Source of the DNA: Rotaria sp. Silwood1
Lineage: Eukaryota; Rotifera; Eurotatoria; Philodinida; Philodinidae
NCBI GenBank assembly: GCA_905250075.1
Contig: CAJNOP010000223.1
Span: forward strand, 1-64,000
DNA length: 64,000 bases
Direction: 5' to 3'
Below the pieces are notes generated by a model, which saw only the letters and a list, made by a program, of their open reading frames with translations, was not told the DNA's origin and ran no database searches. The first letter of the stretch is position 1. Each line of letters begins with the position of its first letter. Below, piece by piece: positions 36,789 to 48,340 of the stretch. The position numbers were made by a program, and so were the translations under genes.

Positions 36789-37664
36789 GTCACTTTTGAA
36801 TATTGTTTCGTTAATATTCAATAGTTCGATGTCTGTTTTATAGTTCTTGTTTAACAATATATTCCATCGATGCTACCTCCATGCTGAGTAAACAAAAGGA
36901 TTAACTGTTTTTTCGTTTTTATTTATTCATACTTTTGACAAAAGCTAATAAATCGGACTAGAATAAAGATATAATATTAGTCTATGACACAACGAAAAAG
37001 AAGCGATTTAATTGCATTTTTCAATTATATGGATAAAGCTTTCAAATATGTCACTGCTTTGTCATAGGCACTGACTATGCATTATTTTTTGTCATAAAAC
37101 AGTTAAAAGAGCCATTGTCTAGAATGATTTGCCTAAGTTTTTACCATTTTATTCGTTAAACATCGATTGTGCACTGTCACTATAGTTTTTCTAATCACTC
37201 GAATCAACGTGTAAATGTACTTCTGCCACCAATCCATTCAAATCCACAGTGACATCTACGAGCAAAATCTAGTTAGACTTAGACGCACATCGAGATATAT
37301 CTTACTATCATTACACTTTTCTTCAATGTGGATCACGTAATTGTACTTGAAATCAGCCATCGACTTTACAATGATTACAATAACTGACAGATTGATTGAT
37401 TTTTCAAAATCACTTCGAAGTCGACAAACTCTTTCGCGTAAGGTCTGTATATTTTCTTCAAAAAATCATATCATGGTCTATGTTTTCGGAAAGGTCCTGA
37501 CCTATTTTCAGAAGGACTCCCTTGATGTTCGTTATATGTTGTTGTAACGATAGATTAACTTCATTGTGCATCTTGGAAGTTGTCTGGTGGACTTTCACAA
37601 CTTTATTATTATGCCATTATTTTATTTCATATAAAAAGATGTTCTTCTACGAAATTTATACCAA
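36789..37664. other. intergenic, nothing recognised
   Basis: No domain-bearing frame and no convincing exon pair on either strand. The upstream region of the small secreted protein gene is at its left edge. Confidence 0.4.
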
Positions 37665-38480
37665 TCAATCATGAAATCTTATATGCACAGGACGATGCTT
37701 TAAACAGTCAGTACACCAATGTATTCCATCATTATTGCATCGTAAACAGATATACATGATGGTCTTAGTATTTTCCCGTATCTTTTGAAGATTTCATGAT
37801 TTTGAGCTGTGTTTTTTTTCGAAAGATTCTCTGTTCAAATCCCCATGAAACTACAGATGAACACCTGTTATTCACATACATTGGAAAATTAAATTGCACA
37901 AGGTCGGGGGTACATATATGATAAACCTATGCCCGTTTTGTCTTTGAACCACCGACATATTTCATATGCTGGAAGATATGTGAAGATAAGCAGAACCAAT
38001 GATAGTATAACTGTGATGAATAGCTAGGACAGGAATTTATTTCACTTGCAGAGACTCAGTTCTCGTTGAAGATATCTGAAAACTTGTCGTTATCACGTCA
38101 AGTAATAGAAAAACGTCACAGTTAAATAAAACACTACCATATATTGGAATTCTTCATAAATAAAGACAAGCTTTCTCACTTTCATAAGCACGTTTTTAGC
38201 GTAGCGCTCAATATCTCTAAAATATAGAACTCGAATAAGAATTGTATACAAACGAAACAAAAATAAGTAAGTTGTGAATATTGCAATGAAGGTTGATTTT
38301 TAAACCGATTTACTTGCTTCGTATCTTTTCTTCAGTTCTCACTTCTTCTTCTTCTTCTGCAACCTGCTATATGCGTCTTCATGATTCTGTCGACTTGCTA
38401 CTCTTGCGTTCTCACCATTGATAGTGTTTAACACAAAGGACTTCATGTATGATGAGAATGGTTTTAATAGCTTCACAATC
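37665..38480 (-). pseudogene. 3' part of a multi-exon membrane-protein gene, 5' end missing
   Basis: Four short exons join in phase: 38480-38364, 38216-38138, 38023-37927 and 37850-37765. They encode a hydrophilic stretch (FVLNTINGENARVASRQ, then RYAKNVLMKVRKLVF), a single strong membrane span (LFITVILSLVLLIFTYLP) and a basic tail ending DTGKY. Just downstream, in another frame (37757-37665), is a Cys-rich segment, ICLRCNNDGIHWCTDCLKHR, which looks like the end of a zinc-binding C-terminus and hints at a frameshift or another splice form. No start codon exon was found. About 95 bp upstream of the first exon begins a TGTGGG-type block, so the 5' part of the gene seems to be lost there. A DC-STAMP-like protein is one possibility, not established. 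Confidence 0.45.
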
Positions 38481-38576
38481 CTAGTCCCATACAAACTGCA
38501 TTGAAATTTTTTCTACAAAGACAAAGAAAGTTCTGAAAAATGCAACACGATCCCTAGTGTTTTGGCCAAATATGGC

Positions 38577-38681
38577 CGTTACTATTGGGGTGTGGGTGTT
38601 AATTTAGGGAAGATCCACGTCCATACCCACCACACCCACATCCCATACGTACATCCACACCCTCTCACACTCACACCCTTA
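38577..38681. repeat. TGTGGG-type hairpin block 2
   Basis: GGGGTGTGGGTGTT at 38577-38590 faces CCACCACACCCACATCCC and further CACACCC-rich sequence up to 38681, giving a hairpin. It lies between the stop codon of the ADP-ribosyltransferase gene and the broken membrane-protein gene. Confidence 0.65.
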
Positions 38682-38749
38682 AAATTTGTGGATAGCAATA
38701 CCAAAAAAAAAGAGGTTTATCGAGCAAGGCACAAGAAAAAAAAACATTT

Positions 38750-40735
38750 TTATATCTTTTTTACATTATCAATAGCTGTTTTCACACTTTGAATACGAGA
38801 ATGTGTAGGTGGAAGTGTCATTTGTAAGATACCAAGTGCCTTTTCCAGAAATGAGAGTGCTTTTGAATAGTCACTCATGTTATTATACATTAGACCAATG
38901 TTATTGTAGGATTCAGCCAAATCTGGATGATTCGGAGGCAGAACTTTTTCTCTTATTTTAAGTGCTTTTTCGTAAAATTGATGTGCTTTCGAATAGTCAC
39001 CCATTTTGCTATACACTGAACCGCAGTTGCTGTAGGAAATAGCCAAATCGGGATGATTCGAAGGTAGAGTTTTTTCATCTATTTTAAATGCTTTTTCGTA
39101 AAATTCTAGTGCTTTCGAATAGTCACCCATATCTTTATATACTCCACCAATGTTGTTGTAAGAATCAGCAAACGCGGGATCATCCACAGGCAGAGCCTCT
39201 TCATAGATTTTAAGTGCTTTTACGTAAAATTGAAGTGCATTCGAGCGATCATCCATCTCGTTATACGCTAGACCTATATTGTTGTAAGAAGTAGCTAATG
39301 AAGGATCGTCTTCCGGAAGAGTTTTTCGGTAAATCTCAAGAGATTTTTCGTAAAATGAAGCTGCTTCTCTGTATTGTCCTTGATATGTTTTCAGCATTCC
39401 AAGCATATGATAGATATGTGCCTTTTCACTGTTGTCTGATGTTTGCTCAAGTAGTGCTGTATATAACTCTTCGGCCTTGTCGAATTGGCCTATTTTGAGC
39501 AGCAATCGACCCAATCGGTCCCAGCCTGTTGAACCTGAAACTTCTTTGTGTATGCGATCAGTTAGTTGATGAAGATTTTGGTCATCGTCTGATGTAAGCT
39601 TAAGTTCAACTTGATAAAGTGGACGGTTATTGTCAAGTTTTCGAACGGTACCAATTCGAAAAATTGTATTCATCGAAAAGAGGATTTCCTCTTCCTCCGC
39701 GAATTCACTCACCTCACGAATGGAAGCGAACGGAGTAGATGACACCTTGGGATCTATGCTCATTCCAAAGAGGATATCGACCACACCCTTTTTTCTTGAT
39801 TCACAGTTAGCGAAATCCAGGGAGACGTGTCGCTTCGTACTAGTGGATAAAAAATTATTGAACGACATCAGTCCACCTTTGCTTTGCACAAGTTTATTGA
39901 AGTCAACAATGGACAATCCCTGACCTCGATAAACTGATAATGGCTTATGATACTGGTTGGCCTGTTCTTTGTGTAAAGCTTCAATTTGTCGGTGTACATC
40001 GCAAAGAAAAAAACCCATTCTAATGATGATGTCACCATTTAGTGTTCGTAGTGCTCCATTAAGCATTTTGTATGTGAAACACTCACGTGTGTACCACCAA
40101 ATGGCCTTTGATGGTTGATAATTGTGTTCAAATTCATTGATATTTTTTGTTTCCACATCATTTTTCATGTATAATTCTCGACAATAGGTGGCCAAATCTT
40201 TAATGGCTTGGTGATCATGCTTCATATCGAGAAGAATTTCCTTGAAAATTTGAGAATACATGAAAGTAGGGTCCAGTTGATTGAGATTTTTGCTGAAGCA
40301 TTCTTCATTTGTAGTCATAATGCTCACCGATATATTATTTTGATTGCATTCTTTAACTGCCATTGCCAGTGCTTCACATATGGGCTTGATTGAGGTGTGA
40401 ACACCTTTTATTTTCAACCAGTTTTTAGCCCATTCTTCATTTTGCTCTTTGTTATGACAAAAAATGTAGATGGCATTTAATTTTGAAATACCATGAATAT
40501 CTGGCATTATTCTTTGAGCAAGTACTCCTGAGGATATGATGAATGCTGTTTCTTGGTTACTTTCGTGAAGATATTGAATGCACGCTTCTGCTGTGGTGCA
40601 TGTTTCCACTGCGTTGATGACACTACGCAATTGTATGAGTATATTTTGACGATCTTGATTCATTTGATCAATATTTTCATCGACCCAAATGACCAAATTA
40701 TTTTCAACTATGCGCCGTCGTTCTTTTCCGCTCAT
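38750..40735 (-). CDS. ADP-ribosyltransferase fused to TPR repeats (bdelloid type)
   Basis: An intact 661-residue single-exon frame. Residues about 10-165 form an N-terminal domain of unknown function starting LVIWVDENID and containing AFIISSG and LNAIYIFCHNK, a module I associate with many bdelloid proteins. Residues about 205-395 are an R-S-E type NAD:arginine ADP-ribosyltransferase: Arg270 in VYRGQG, the FLSTST motif (297-300) and the acidic AEEEEILF motif (about 346-353) carrying the ExE glutamates. Residues about 405-650 are at least five kinesin-light-chain-like TPR repeats of 42 residues (YNNIG, YSKALEFYEKA, LPPNHPDLA). The enzyme would transfer ADP-ribose from NAD to a protein partner held by the TPRs; the target is unknown. 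No signal peptide is seen, so it is probably cytosolic. All three catalytic motifs are present. Confidence 0.88.
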   Translation of the reverse strand: MSGKERRRIVENNLVIWVDENIDQMNQDRQNILIQLRSVINAVETCTTAEACIQYLHESNQETAFIISSGVLAQRIMPDIHGISKLNAIYIFCHNKEQNEEWAKNWLKIKGVHTSIKPICEALAMAVKECNQNNISVSIMTTNEECFSKNLNQLDPTFMYSQIFKEILLDMKHDHQAIKDLATYCRELYMKNDVETKNINEFEHNYQPSKAIWWYTRECFTYKMLNGALRTLNGDIIIRMGFFLCDVHRQIEALHKEQANQYHKPLSVYRGQGLSIVDFNKLVQSKGGLMSFNNFLSTSTKRHVSLDFANCESRKKGVVDILFGMSIDPKVSSTPFASIREVSEFAEEEEILFSMNTIFRIGTVRKLDNNRPLYQVELKLTSDDDQNLHQLTDRIHKEVSGSTGWDRLGRLLLKIGQFDKAEELYTALLEQTSDNSEKAHIYHMLGMLKTYQGQYREAASFYEKSLEIYRKTLPEDDPSLATSYNNIGLAYNEMDDRSNALQFYVKALKIYEEALPVDDPAFADSYNNIGGVYKDMGDYSKALEFYEKAFKIDEKTLPSNHPDLAISYSNCGSVYSKMGDYSKAHQFYEKALKIREKVLPPNHPDLAESYNNIGLMYNNMSDYSKALSFLEKALGILQMTLPPTHSRIQSVKTAIDNVKKI

Positions 40736-41515
40736 TTTGTATGTAAATTGTGATGTTGGATCAATAATTTACAGTCACACAGTAGTGAATTAATGTTGGA
40801 AAACAAGTCACCAATTCTGTTCATAAATTTGATGCATGCTTTTTTTGTTCTTCAATATTTTTCTACAACTTCAAACATGTGATGCGCCATCTTTGTTAAC
40901 ATTCATTGGTCAACTTCATCTAGTTTCAATTCAAAATACCGTTGTCAACAATAAGCCAAAGAGAAAAGATATATAAAACACAATCATTTTTTTTCTATTG
41001 TGATTCTTTCTCGTTTTCAGTTATTTTTTTTCAAATATATATGAATTGCTTCAATGTCAATACGTGGCATACCTTGTCTCACTCGTGTTTACTTTTCTTT
41101 GAAGCTTTTAGAACGAGCGTTTTCTCTTTAGTGGCAAGAGCGAAAAAAGTAATAACAAGAAATGTAAATTCAAGTTTGAGAGATATTCCTACTACTTAGA
41201 AATTTGGAATTCAAGGACAATGTAGGAAATTCAAGAGATTCCAATATCGTTCATATCAACTGCTCATAACTACCATGAAAATCAAAAAAATTAAGAAAAT
41301 TCAATGAAATTCTCGAAATTGAAGAAGTTCAAGAGAGCTTTATAAGTTACATATCAACTCCTTGTAACCGAGATGGAAATGTAGGAAAACGTTGGAGTTC
41401 AAAAAAATTTGATGTGCACTGGTATTTTTCCATGTCTCTGGAATTTGTATAGTTCCTTCTCGAATGACTTGGGTTTCATAACTATTGTAAGTGGTTGTTA
41501 CCGAGGATAGGAACA

Positions 41516-41564
41516 TCTTTTGAGTGTGTGAGTGTAAGCATTCAGTTCTCGCACACCCACATCC
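41516..41564. repeat. TGTGGG-type hairpin block 3
   Basis: GAGTGTGTGAGTGTAAG is followed after a short loop by CGCACACCCACATCC, a compact hairpin similar to the blocks at 32.1 and 38.6 kb. Confidence 0.5.
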
Positions 41565-42019
41565 TTCTTATATAGTATCGACGTGCTGCTTTTTCTACAA
41601 CATTAAATGTGAGTTTTTGTTCATTGTTCATAGTCAACAACAGACTTCATTGAGTTTTAAGAAAAAAATATGATTGCCAATAAAAAGAACGAAAGAGAAA
41701 AATTCAACAACATGGTTGATTGGATTTCTTTTCTTTTCAAATTTTGTTTGATTTTTGTCAATGCCTTGACTTAGGTGGCGTAACGTTGGATATTTTGTCT
41801 CATACATCACTATTTTTAAATGTGAATGTCTCTGTTTTTCTAATAAGGATGAAAAAGGAACAAGAACATCATTACTTCGATGGCTTTCTTTGTACTCTTA
41901 TTGGATATCCTGATTGTGTGAATGAAGGAATGAAAAAACTAAATTGAGCGTTGAGAGAAGTAGCAATCAGAAGACATTTCTGCTTGGATGTAGGTGTCTG
42001 CGAGGTTGCAACTACAGAG

Positions 42020-42062
42020 CAATACCCACCCCACACCGACACCGGCTGAACCACACTCAGAT
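42020..42062. repeat. CCCACA-rich block 4
   Basis: A short C/A-rich run with CCCACCCCACACCGACACC. It has the telomere-like C-strand composition but no clear G-strand partner, so it is a weaker member of the group. Confidence 0.35.
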
Positions 42063-42861
42063 TCCATCCACCATGATCGAGGTAAAAATAACAACACTTA
42101 ACAATAGATTATTAAAATCGAATCGAATCACTCTAAACATTAGAAATTAATTTTCATCGATCGATGATTTTCCAAAAATACGAGGACAACCTAAAGTACA
42201 TAAATAATATGACCAAATGCAATTGATCAGAAAGGTAATCTGAACTTTGATCAAAAGTAAAAATGTCGAAATGAATGTCGAAAAAAATTATACAAATGTT
42301 GAAAGGTGAAATATCGAAAGATACATAGCATATAGAAGTATAAAAATGTCGAAAGGAAAAATATTGGAGGACAAAAAATATCAAAACAGAATTAGATTTT
42401 TTCTACTGAGCATATAAAATGATCAAGAGTTTAATGTAATTGAATTTTATTATTAAATAAGAAATGGATAAAAGACAAGCAAAAAATTCTCGATAAATCA
42501 ATGGAACATGTTAGTTAAAATTTTTGGGCGTATCATTTGTTCTTCGCCACGATGTTTAACCAAACACAATGCAATTAAAATAAACTTACAATGACATCTT
42601 TATGAATAATATTTGGAAAGCATATCTCTGAACAATTTTATTTTATAAACTTCGACAGTACGATATTTCTACTTTTCGACATTTTGCTTTTTACCAAAGT
42701 TCAGAGAATCAATCAGTAATACAAGCAATACAATGCTCTTACCTGCATCAAGATATGAATTGTCATTTATTCAATAATTAAGCGGATCAATCCAAAATTT
42801 AAGTTGTACAACAGTTAATTCCGAAAATTTCTGTGCATCAAACTTGATTAAAATAGACCTA

Positions 42862-43860
42862 ACACAATTATTATTATCATTAAACAATAATTATTGCCAG
42901 TTTGATGGAAAATATTATAGACAAAACCAGGCTTTACATATGCGTAACACTTTGTGGCTCATTGTAGCTAAACTTTACATGAATGAATACATGAAAAAAA
43001 TTGTTTAAATTATTTTAATTTTTAAATTCTGAAGGTATGTCGATGACATTCTTATAACAATTCCAATGAATGAAAAACATGTTGAATCATATGTTGATGG
43101 GCTTAATGAAAAGAAAAATAAAATTAGTTTCACTTATGATTATGAAAGAAACAATACCAATAAATTCCTCGATAAGATATTGTCAAAACACAATGATGAT
43201 ATGATTAGTATCGAACGGCATAGAAAACAAACAGTATCGGTTAGACTATTGAATTACTATTCAGATCATGCACAATCTATTAAAATTAAGATTATTAAAA
43301 ACCTGGCATCCTAACTACTTCAGATAACCGATAATGATAATAACCAATAGCATAATATAAATAAACTTAAAGCAATATTTATTATGTCGAAGTACCCGAC
43401 GCATCATCGATAAATATATTCAAGAAACCATGAAATACATTAGAACTACAACAGATGGAAATGGTAAAAACAACTAAATGAAATACCAAGTGGAAATTAA
43501 CATTTGTACATGGAATAGAAATACTAAAAAAAAATTATAACGATTAGAAATTAAAATATTTTTTTCCTATCCTATTAAACTTCAAATGGTAGTTACGAAT
43601 CTAGTTGAACAAAAACCCATATCGAATATTTGTCAAGTAACATGTAAATGTGAAGGAATGTATGACGGATAAACCAAACTTGGTTTAAATAAACGCATAT
43701 CATAACACAAACAAATAATTAAAAATAAGAGCAACAAACCAAATTCGAAGATTGTACAAGAGCATTAAGATGATACATATGAATGCACATTTGATTTGGA
43801 TAAAGCATTTTTGTCATTAACAATGAGATTGGTGGCAAAAAATATGAATCAAACAATCGA
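42862..43860 (+). pseudogene. Penelope-like retroelement remnant (RT and GIY-YIG)
   Basis: Three pieces in order match a Penelope-like element. At about 42862-43005 a frame reads LLSLNNNYCQFDGKYYRQ then LYMNEYMKK, like the RT segment with a final Leu-Tyr-Met. At about 43030-43314 comes the catalytic RYVDDILITIP (YVDD box), then ISFTYDYERNN, KFLDKI and RLLNYYSDHAQS, the order seen in Penelope RTs. At about 43615-43800 a frame with three stops reads ICQVTCKCEGMYDG, TKLGLNKRIS and KIVQEH, matching a GIY-YIG endonuclease with Cys-rich lead-in. The GIY-YIG module separates this from Athena elements, which lack it. Stops and frameshifts show it is dead. Confidence 0.7.
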
Positions 43861-46023
43861 TTTATTCCATAGCTGACAAGTCGATAAATCGTTATAATAC
43901 AATTCATATACAATAGTTCCCTCTACCATATGAAACATCCACAATAATAAAAATAACCATAGAAATGAGAAGAGAAGGGAATTGATCTTCTATGAGAATG
44001 CAAGATGGGGATAGTGGAACAGAAGAAAAAGACCACTAGTCCATCTCTTCTATCAGTTTTACCGTCTTGCTGTCCTATTATCATATGATTAATATTCAAA
44101 AGAAAAGAAAAAGAAATTAAAACAGCAAAAAATATGCAATCATGTACAACGTCTGAACAATGTAAACTGAATTGTAGAAGCTTCATGCCATTATTTTGCT
44201 TTTGTTTTGATTTTTTGCTCTTGAATAAAGATCTACAAAAATGTACGTATATAATAAAAATTCAACATGTTCAATCAAGTAAAAGTAAAATTTTCATCAC
44301 AAAGAAAAACAACGTATGGTTTGGTATTATTCATGTGATTGGTTTGCGCACATTGTGATGCACTTTTTTTAATATTAATATTGTATATCTGTACGAAGGA
44401 CGTATGAAAGAACAAGCAAAGTAATGGTTGATTTCGCAATAGAAAAAAAAGCAAGATATGCATCGAAATTATTTCTCATCATTTTTTGTGATACAGTTGA
44501 ATGCGCAAGGTAAAATGTATTTTCAAGGATATATACGCAAGGTTATGCTTTAGCGTGAAGAACAGAACGAAGTAGATACTACAGTGGTATTCTTGTCATG
44601 GACAAGCGATATTCTTTAAGAATACAAGAAGCAAATGTATGCATTTGCGAAAGTTTAGTCTCTTTGGAAGGTCTTTTTAGTTATCAGTATAGAGCAAATT
44701 TTTCTCTCTTAAAGTAGGGTATTTTACAATATATAGAGTTTTTTCTACCGTGACAAATTTTTTTACTGGCGGCGAAAACATTTCGAAATTCTTTACGAAA
44801 TGAACAGCAGATATCAGACTCTGTAAAGTCAATCACTTGACAAAGAATCTTTAGTTAGTATTGTCAATTTGAGGCGTAGCTTCCATTTTGGAAATAAAAC
44901 TGTTCACTGTTCTATTCCTTAATCACTCGAAAAATCTTGATCTCATGGAAAATCAATTGAGATGCTGCATTGAAAATGAGTGTGTCATAATCTTTTGGGA
45001 AACTGGTTCTCGTTCAGTTAGTATTTGACGAAGTACTTTTTTGCGACGATGCCTTCAGTACAATTACTTTTAACAACCTAATATATATTTTTTGACGTGT
45101 TCTTTTATACTTCGATGGCACCAGGAAATTATTTGAAGGCGTCAGTAAAAAAAATTAATGTGGTAGGTTTTCAAAGGATTAAGTCATATTATAATTCGTA
45201 AAAGAGAAAAAAAACAATTTTATTCGATTCTTAAGTTTTTTTCGTATCCGGTAAGCCTGGCCAGAAATTCATCAAGGATAATTATGAATCGTACATCGAT
45301 GAGTATAGTATTATGACAAGAGATTTAGTTATTCATTGCTTCAGTTTTTATAACAATATAGTATGCTTCAATATCATAATGAAAGAAACAACATGTGATG
45401 CAATACACACTTGTTTCTAAAACCATTTACCTCACACCGTTGCTCGTCTAATTACTTCATGAAAGACATTATAAAAAACTTCATTAGTCATTCACTATTC
45501 ATACGCTCCCTCGTTAAAAAAATGATGAAGAAATCTGTACTCGTTCTAGAAAAAAGTTATTTTTTAATCAAATTTAATGAACCATTCAATGTCTCTATGT
45601 GCCTGTCAGTACAAAAGTTATGATGAAATTTTATAATCATTGTAGAAAAACAAACGGAAAACTCTCCAATAACAATCTTTGTAATTTTATACGTTAACAA
45701 TACTTCGTCTGTGGAAACTACAAAAATGCTATTCCAACTTCAACTGATTTTCAAATCCATCTGTCACATATATATGTATAAAGCACTGGAAAAGTACAGT
45801 TAAACGTAGGACTTTATATCTGTGTTTATGGTTAGAATATATTTTTTTAATTAGATTTTAGGGTCGATTTTTTAATCTTCACCGATGACCTATTTGTTAT
45901 GAAAAAGGTCATTTATCGATACCTGATATATTTTCCATTGTTTTTCTTGTAAGAAAACTGTTTGCTGGCAAACTGAAACCGATTCCGAAACCCATTCAAA
46001 CACTTTTAGAGGTTTGCGAGAAG
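43861..46023. other. intergenic, nothing recognised
   Basis: Short open frames only (for example 44186-43923, 44463-44275 and 45411-45623), none with a domain or good splice context. Part may be decayed flank of the Penelope-like remnant. Confidence 0.4.
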
Positions 46024-46095
46024 ATGTGGATGTCGGTGTGGATTCTAGTCTTCTCTTCATCTGCACGCATACACAGCCACATATTCACACACTTG
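46024..46095. repeat. TGTGG-type hairpin block 5
   Basis: GATGTGGATGTCGGTGTGGA is followed by CGCATACACAGCCACATA and TTCACACAC, a degenerate inverted pair of telomere-like composition. Confidence 0.45.
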
Positions 46096-46780
46096 AAGAT
46101 TGCATTTCTTTCAGTGAGTTATAAGATTCAAGAAACAATTGTCATCGAATTCGAACTATTGTCTTTGAAGAGAGTTTACATTCGTTTTGAAATGTTTGAG
46201 AATATTCAGAGTACATATAATGAGAAAGATATTGGCATGTGACCGTTTGAAATCTTGCCTTAATTATTATCTTTCAAAATTCTTAAACCTTTCGAAAATA
46301 TTTATCCTTTCATTTTCAACAGAGTTCAAGTTCAAGTCCCGATATTCCATTTGATAGGCGAACAAAATAAAATACAACGATTAACTTTTATTGCACAATC
46401 TAAATATAAGCGGAAAAAGTAAAAAGCCAAGTATTGATAATTATGATTGAGTCTTTGTGTAAGAGTCTCAATGAAAAGGAACTTTCATGTTACGATTAAT
46501 TGTTTCGTAGAAACACTTGTACGTGTTTTGGTTTTACTCAAAATAAATGGTGATGATATTAATGATAAACAGTCGTTCAGAGAGCATAATTCAATTGTTT
46601 TTCTAAAATTCACTTTTGCATATAAGAACGAAAACAGATTCGTAGAACCTCGTTATTCTCTTCTGCAATCAAGCATGAGATGGGTTGATTTCAATGTATA
46701 ATTTGAAATGTAGTACAACCACCATTTTCTTTTATGTTTTAAAATAAATAAACTTCGAGAAAATATCACGCCGTTTCGTT

Positions 46781-47041
46781 GTGAGTACTTGGTATGATGA
46801 ACCGAATCTGACTGAGATGAAATCAGATTTATCTGGTTCTGAAGCAACCAATCATTCAATACCTGCATATCAAATCAGTAATCTATTCCAAACTCATCAA
46901 CCAATTACTGTTTCTCGATCATATAATTCAGTATTTGTCATAAACTCTAATCTGAAAGGAAATTTAATGATCAAGAACATTTCGACTAGTTCATCGCATA
47001 TAAACTCCTACAAATGGAAGATTGCTATTTTTTTCTTGTAG
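46781..47041 (+). CDS. hypothetical protein or exon fragment
   Basis: An 86-codon frame with a fairly balanced composition (Ser, Asn, Thr, Ile) that does not look like a translation of low-complexity DNA. No domain is recognised. It is followed within about 25 bp by a TGTGG-type block, so it could be the remnant of a longer gene. Support is weak; it may be chance. Confidence 0.2.
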   Translation: MSTWYDEPNLTEMKSDLSGSEATNHSIPAYQISNLFQTHQPITVSRSYNSVFVINSNLKGNLMIKNISTSSSHINSYKWKIAIFFL

Positions 47042-47063
47042 ATTTTATGTCTTTGAAATAACG

Positions 47064-47140
47064 AGGATGTGGCATGGGTGTGGACAAAGAGAAGACTTAA
47101 CAGCACATTAGCTCGCAAGCTCGCACTCATACTCCCATTT
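47064..47140. repeat. TGTGG-type hairpin block 6
   Basis: GGATGTGGCATGGGTGTGGA on the left and CGCACTCATACTCCCAT on the right form a degenerate inverted pair. Confidence 0.45.
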
Positions 47141-48340
47141 CTGCGTTTGACCAAAACGTTAGCTTTCTATTTTTAAGCTAGTTATACATATCTGTTTATA
47201 ACCCTCTAATTAATGGAAATAATAATATACATTGTGAGATAACAGAGACAACATAAAGAAATCAAGTTTTAGGACAGTGCGTGCTAGTTCGATAAAATTT
47301 GATTCGATCGATAGAAACATTTGTTTAATAACATTTTGAAAAGGAAATACTGTTATTTTTTGTTTGAATGAAAATGATGATTGTGTGTTTTGCCATCTGT
47401 AGCATTCTTCTTCTTCTTCAGGCTTCAATAATATTTGCTGTTGTGAAGACGTATCAGCAACCTGTTTCAAAGTTTTTAGTGTGTATAGGTTATTCGCTGT
47501 CTTTTTATCTTTTGTTTCATCGAAGTTTGCTGAGAGAAAAGGAGTATATGAATTAACAGAATATTATCTGTCTCATTTGTGAAACGTACAAATGATTTGC
47601 AAAAGTATAGACATGAAAAGATAGATTCATCTTTAATTTTGGTATATGTTTCACAACCAGTCGGCATGCTATAGATTTGTTGGCACGCATATTATATGCA
47701 CAATGGCTCGCTTTTTGATTGTGAAACCTTCAAAGTGAGGGCGAGTAAAGAATGACAAAAAGACTTTTAGGGTGGCTGTAATCATTAAACGGTGTGGAAC
47801 TCTGAGAAAAACAAAATAGGAAATTTATCACATACTTGTCCAGATTCAGATCGAAAATGTCTCAATTTTATTCAACTCTTCTTGATGCTTTCAGTTATTG
47901 CATAATTTTTGCTCGGTTTCTCACAATTCGTCTGAATCTTGGTGAATTTTATTCTATTTTCTTGAATATTTTTCAGTTTCGCTGAATTTATTCGATTTCT
48001 CTGACTTTTACACTTGCGTGATTTTTTGAAATTCTTTCAACTTTGTCCGATTTCCCTACCAATGCAAGTGGTTTCTCATATATCGTGAGAGAAAAGGGGC
48101 AATAAACAAACTACGCTTCTCATAAAGTTTAACTGTTATAATTCTTTCTACAAAGAATATGGCTGAAGATGGAAATGAAAAGAAAGCAAATCAGCAAAGA
48201 CTCTTGTACCCATTTTCCCTGAGAAACATTCAATATTAGAATATACGTTTAGATGCTGATATATAAAACTGTCAACACAACTTTATATAAGAGACATCTA
48301 GCAGAATTACATGGAATTATAATATAAAACTTGTCTCTTT
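47141..48340. other. intergenic, nothing recognised
   Basis: One frame at 47368 begins like a signal peptide (MKMMIVCFAICSILLLLQ), but no continuing exon was found. Around 47.85-48.05 kb short TTTTCTGAATTTTATT-like words recur. No gene is supported. Confidence 0.4.

Larger units (their letters stand above)
40736..42839. other. intergenic with two small TG/CA-rich blocks
   Basis: No gene recognised. A TGTGGG-like hairpin lies at 41516-41564 (GAGTGTGTGAGTGTAAG against CGCACACCCACATCC) and a CCCACACC-rich block at 42020-42062. A stretch at about 41200-41420 repeats GAAATTCAAGA-like words, and another at about 42240-42380 repeats ATGTCGAAA-like words. Confidence 0.45.

Noticed and set aside
47368..47556. 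Plus-strand frame with a signal-peptide-like start
   Set aside because: The hydrophobic start is coded by a TTCTTCTTCTTC run, and no conserved mature domain or second exon follows.
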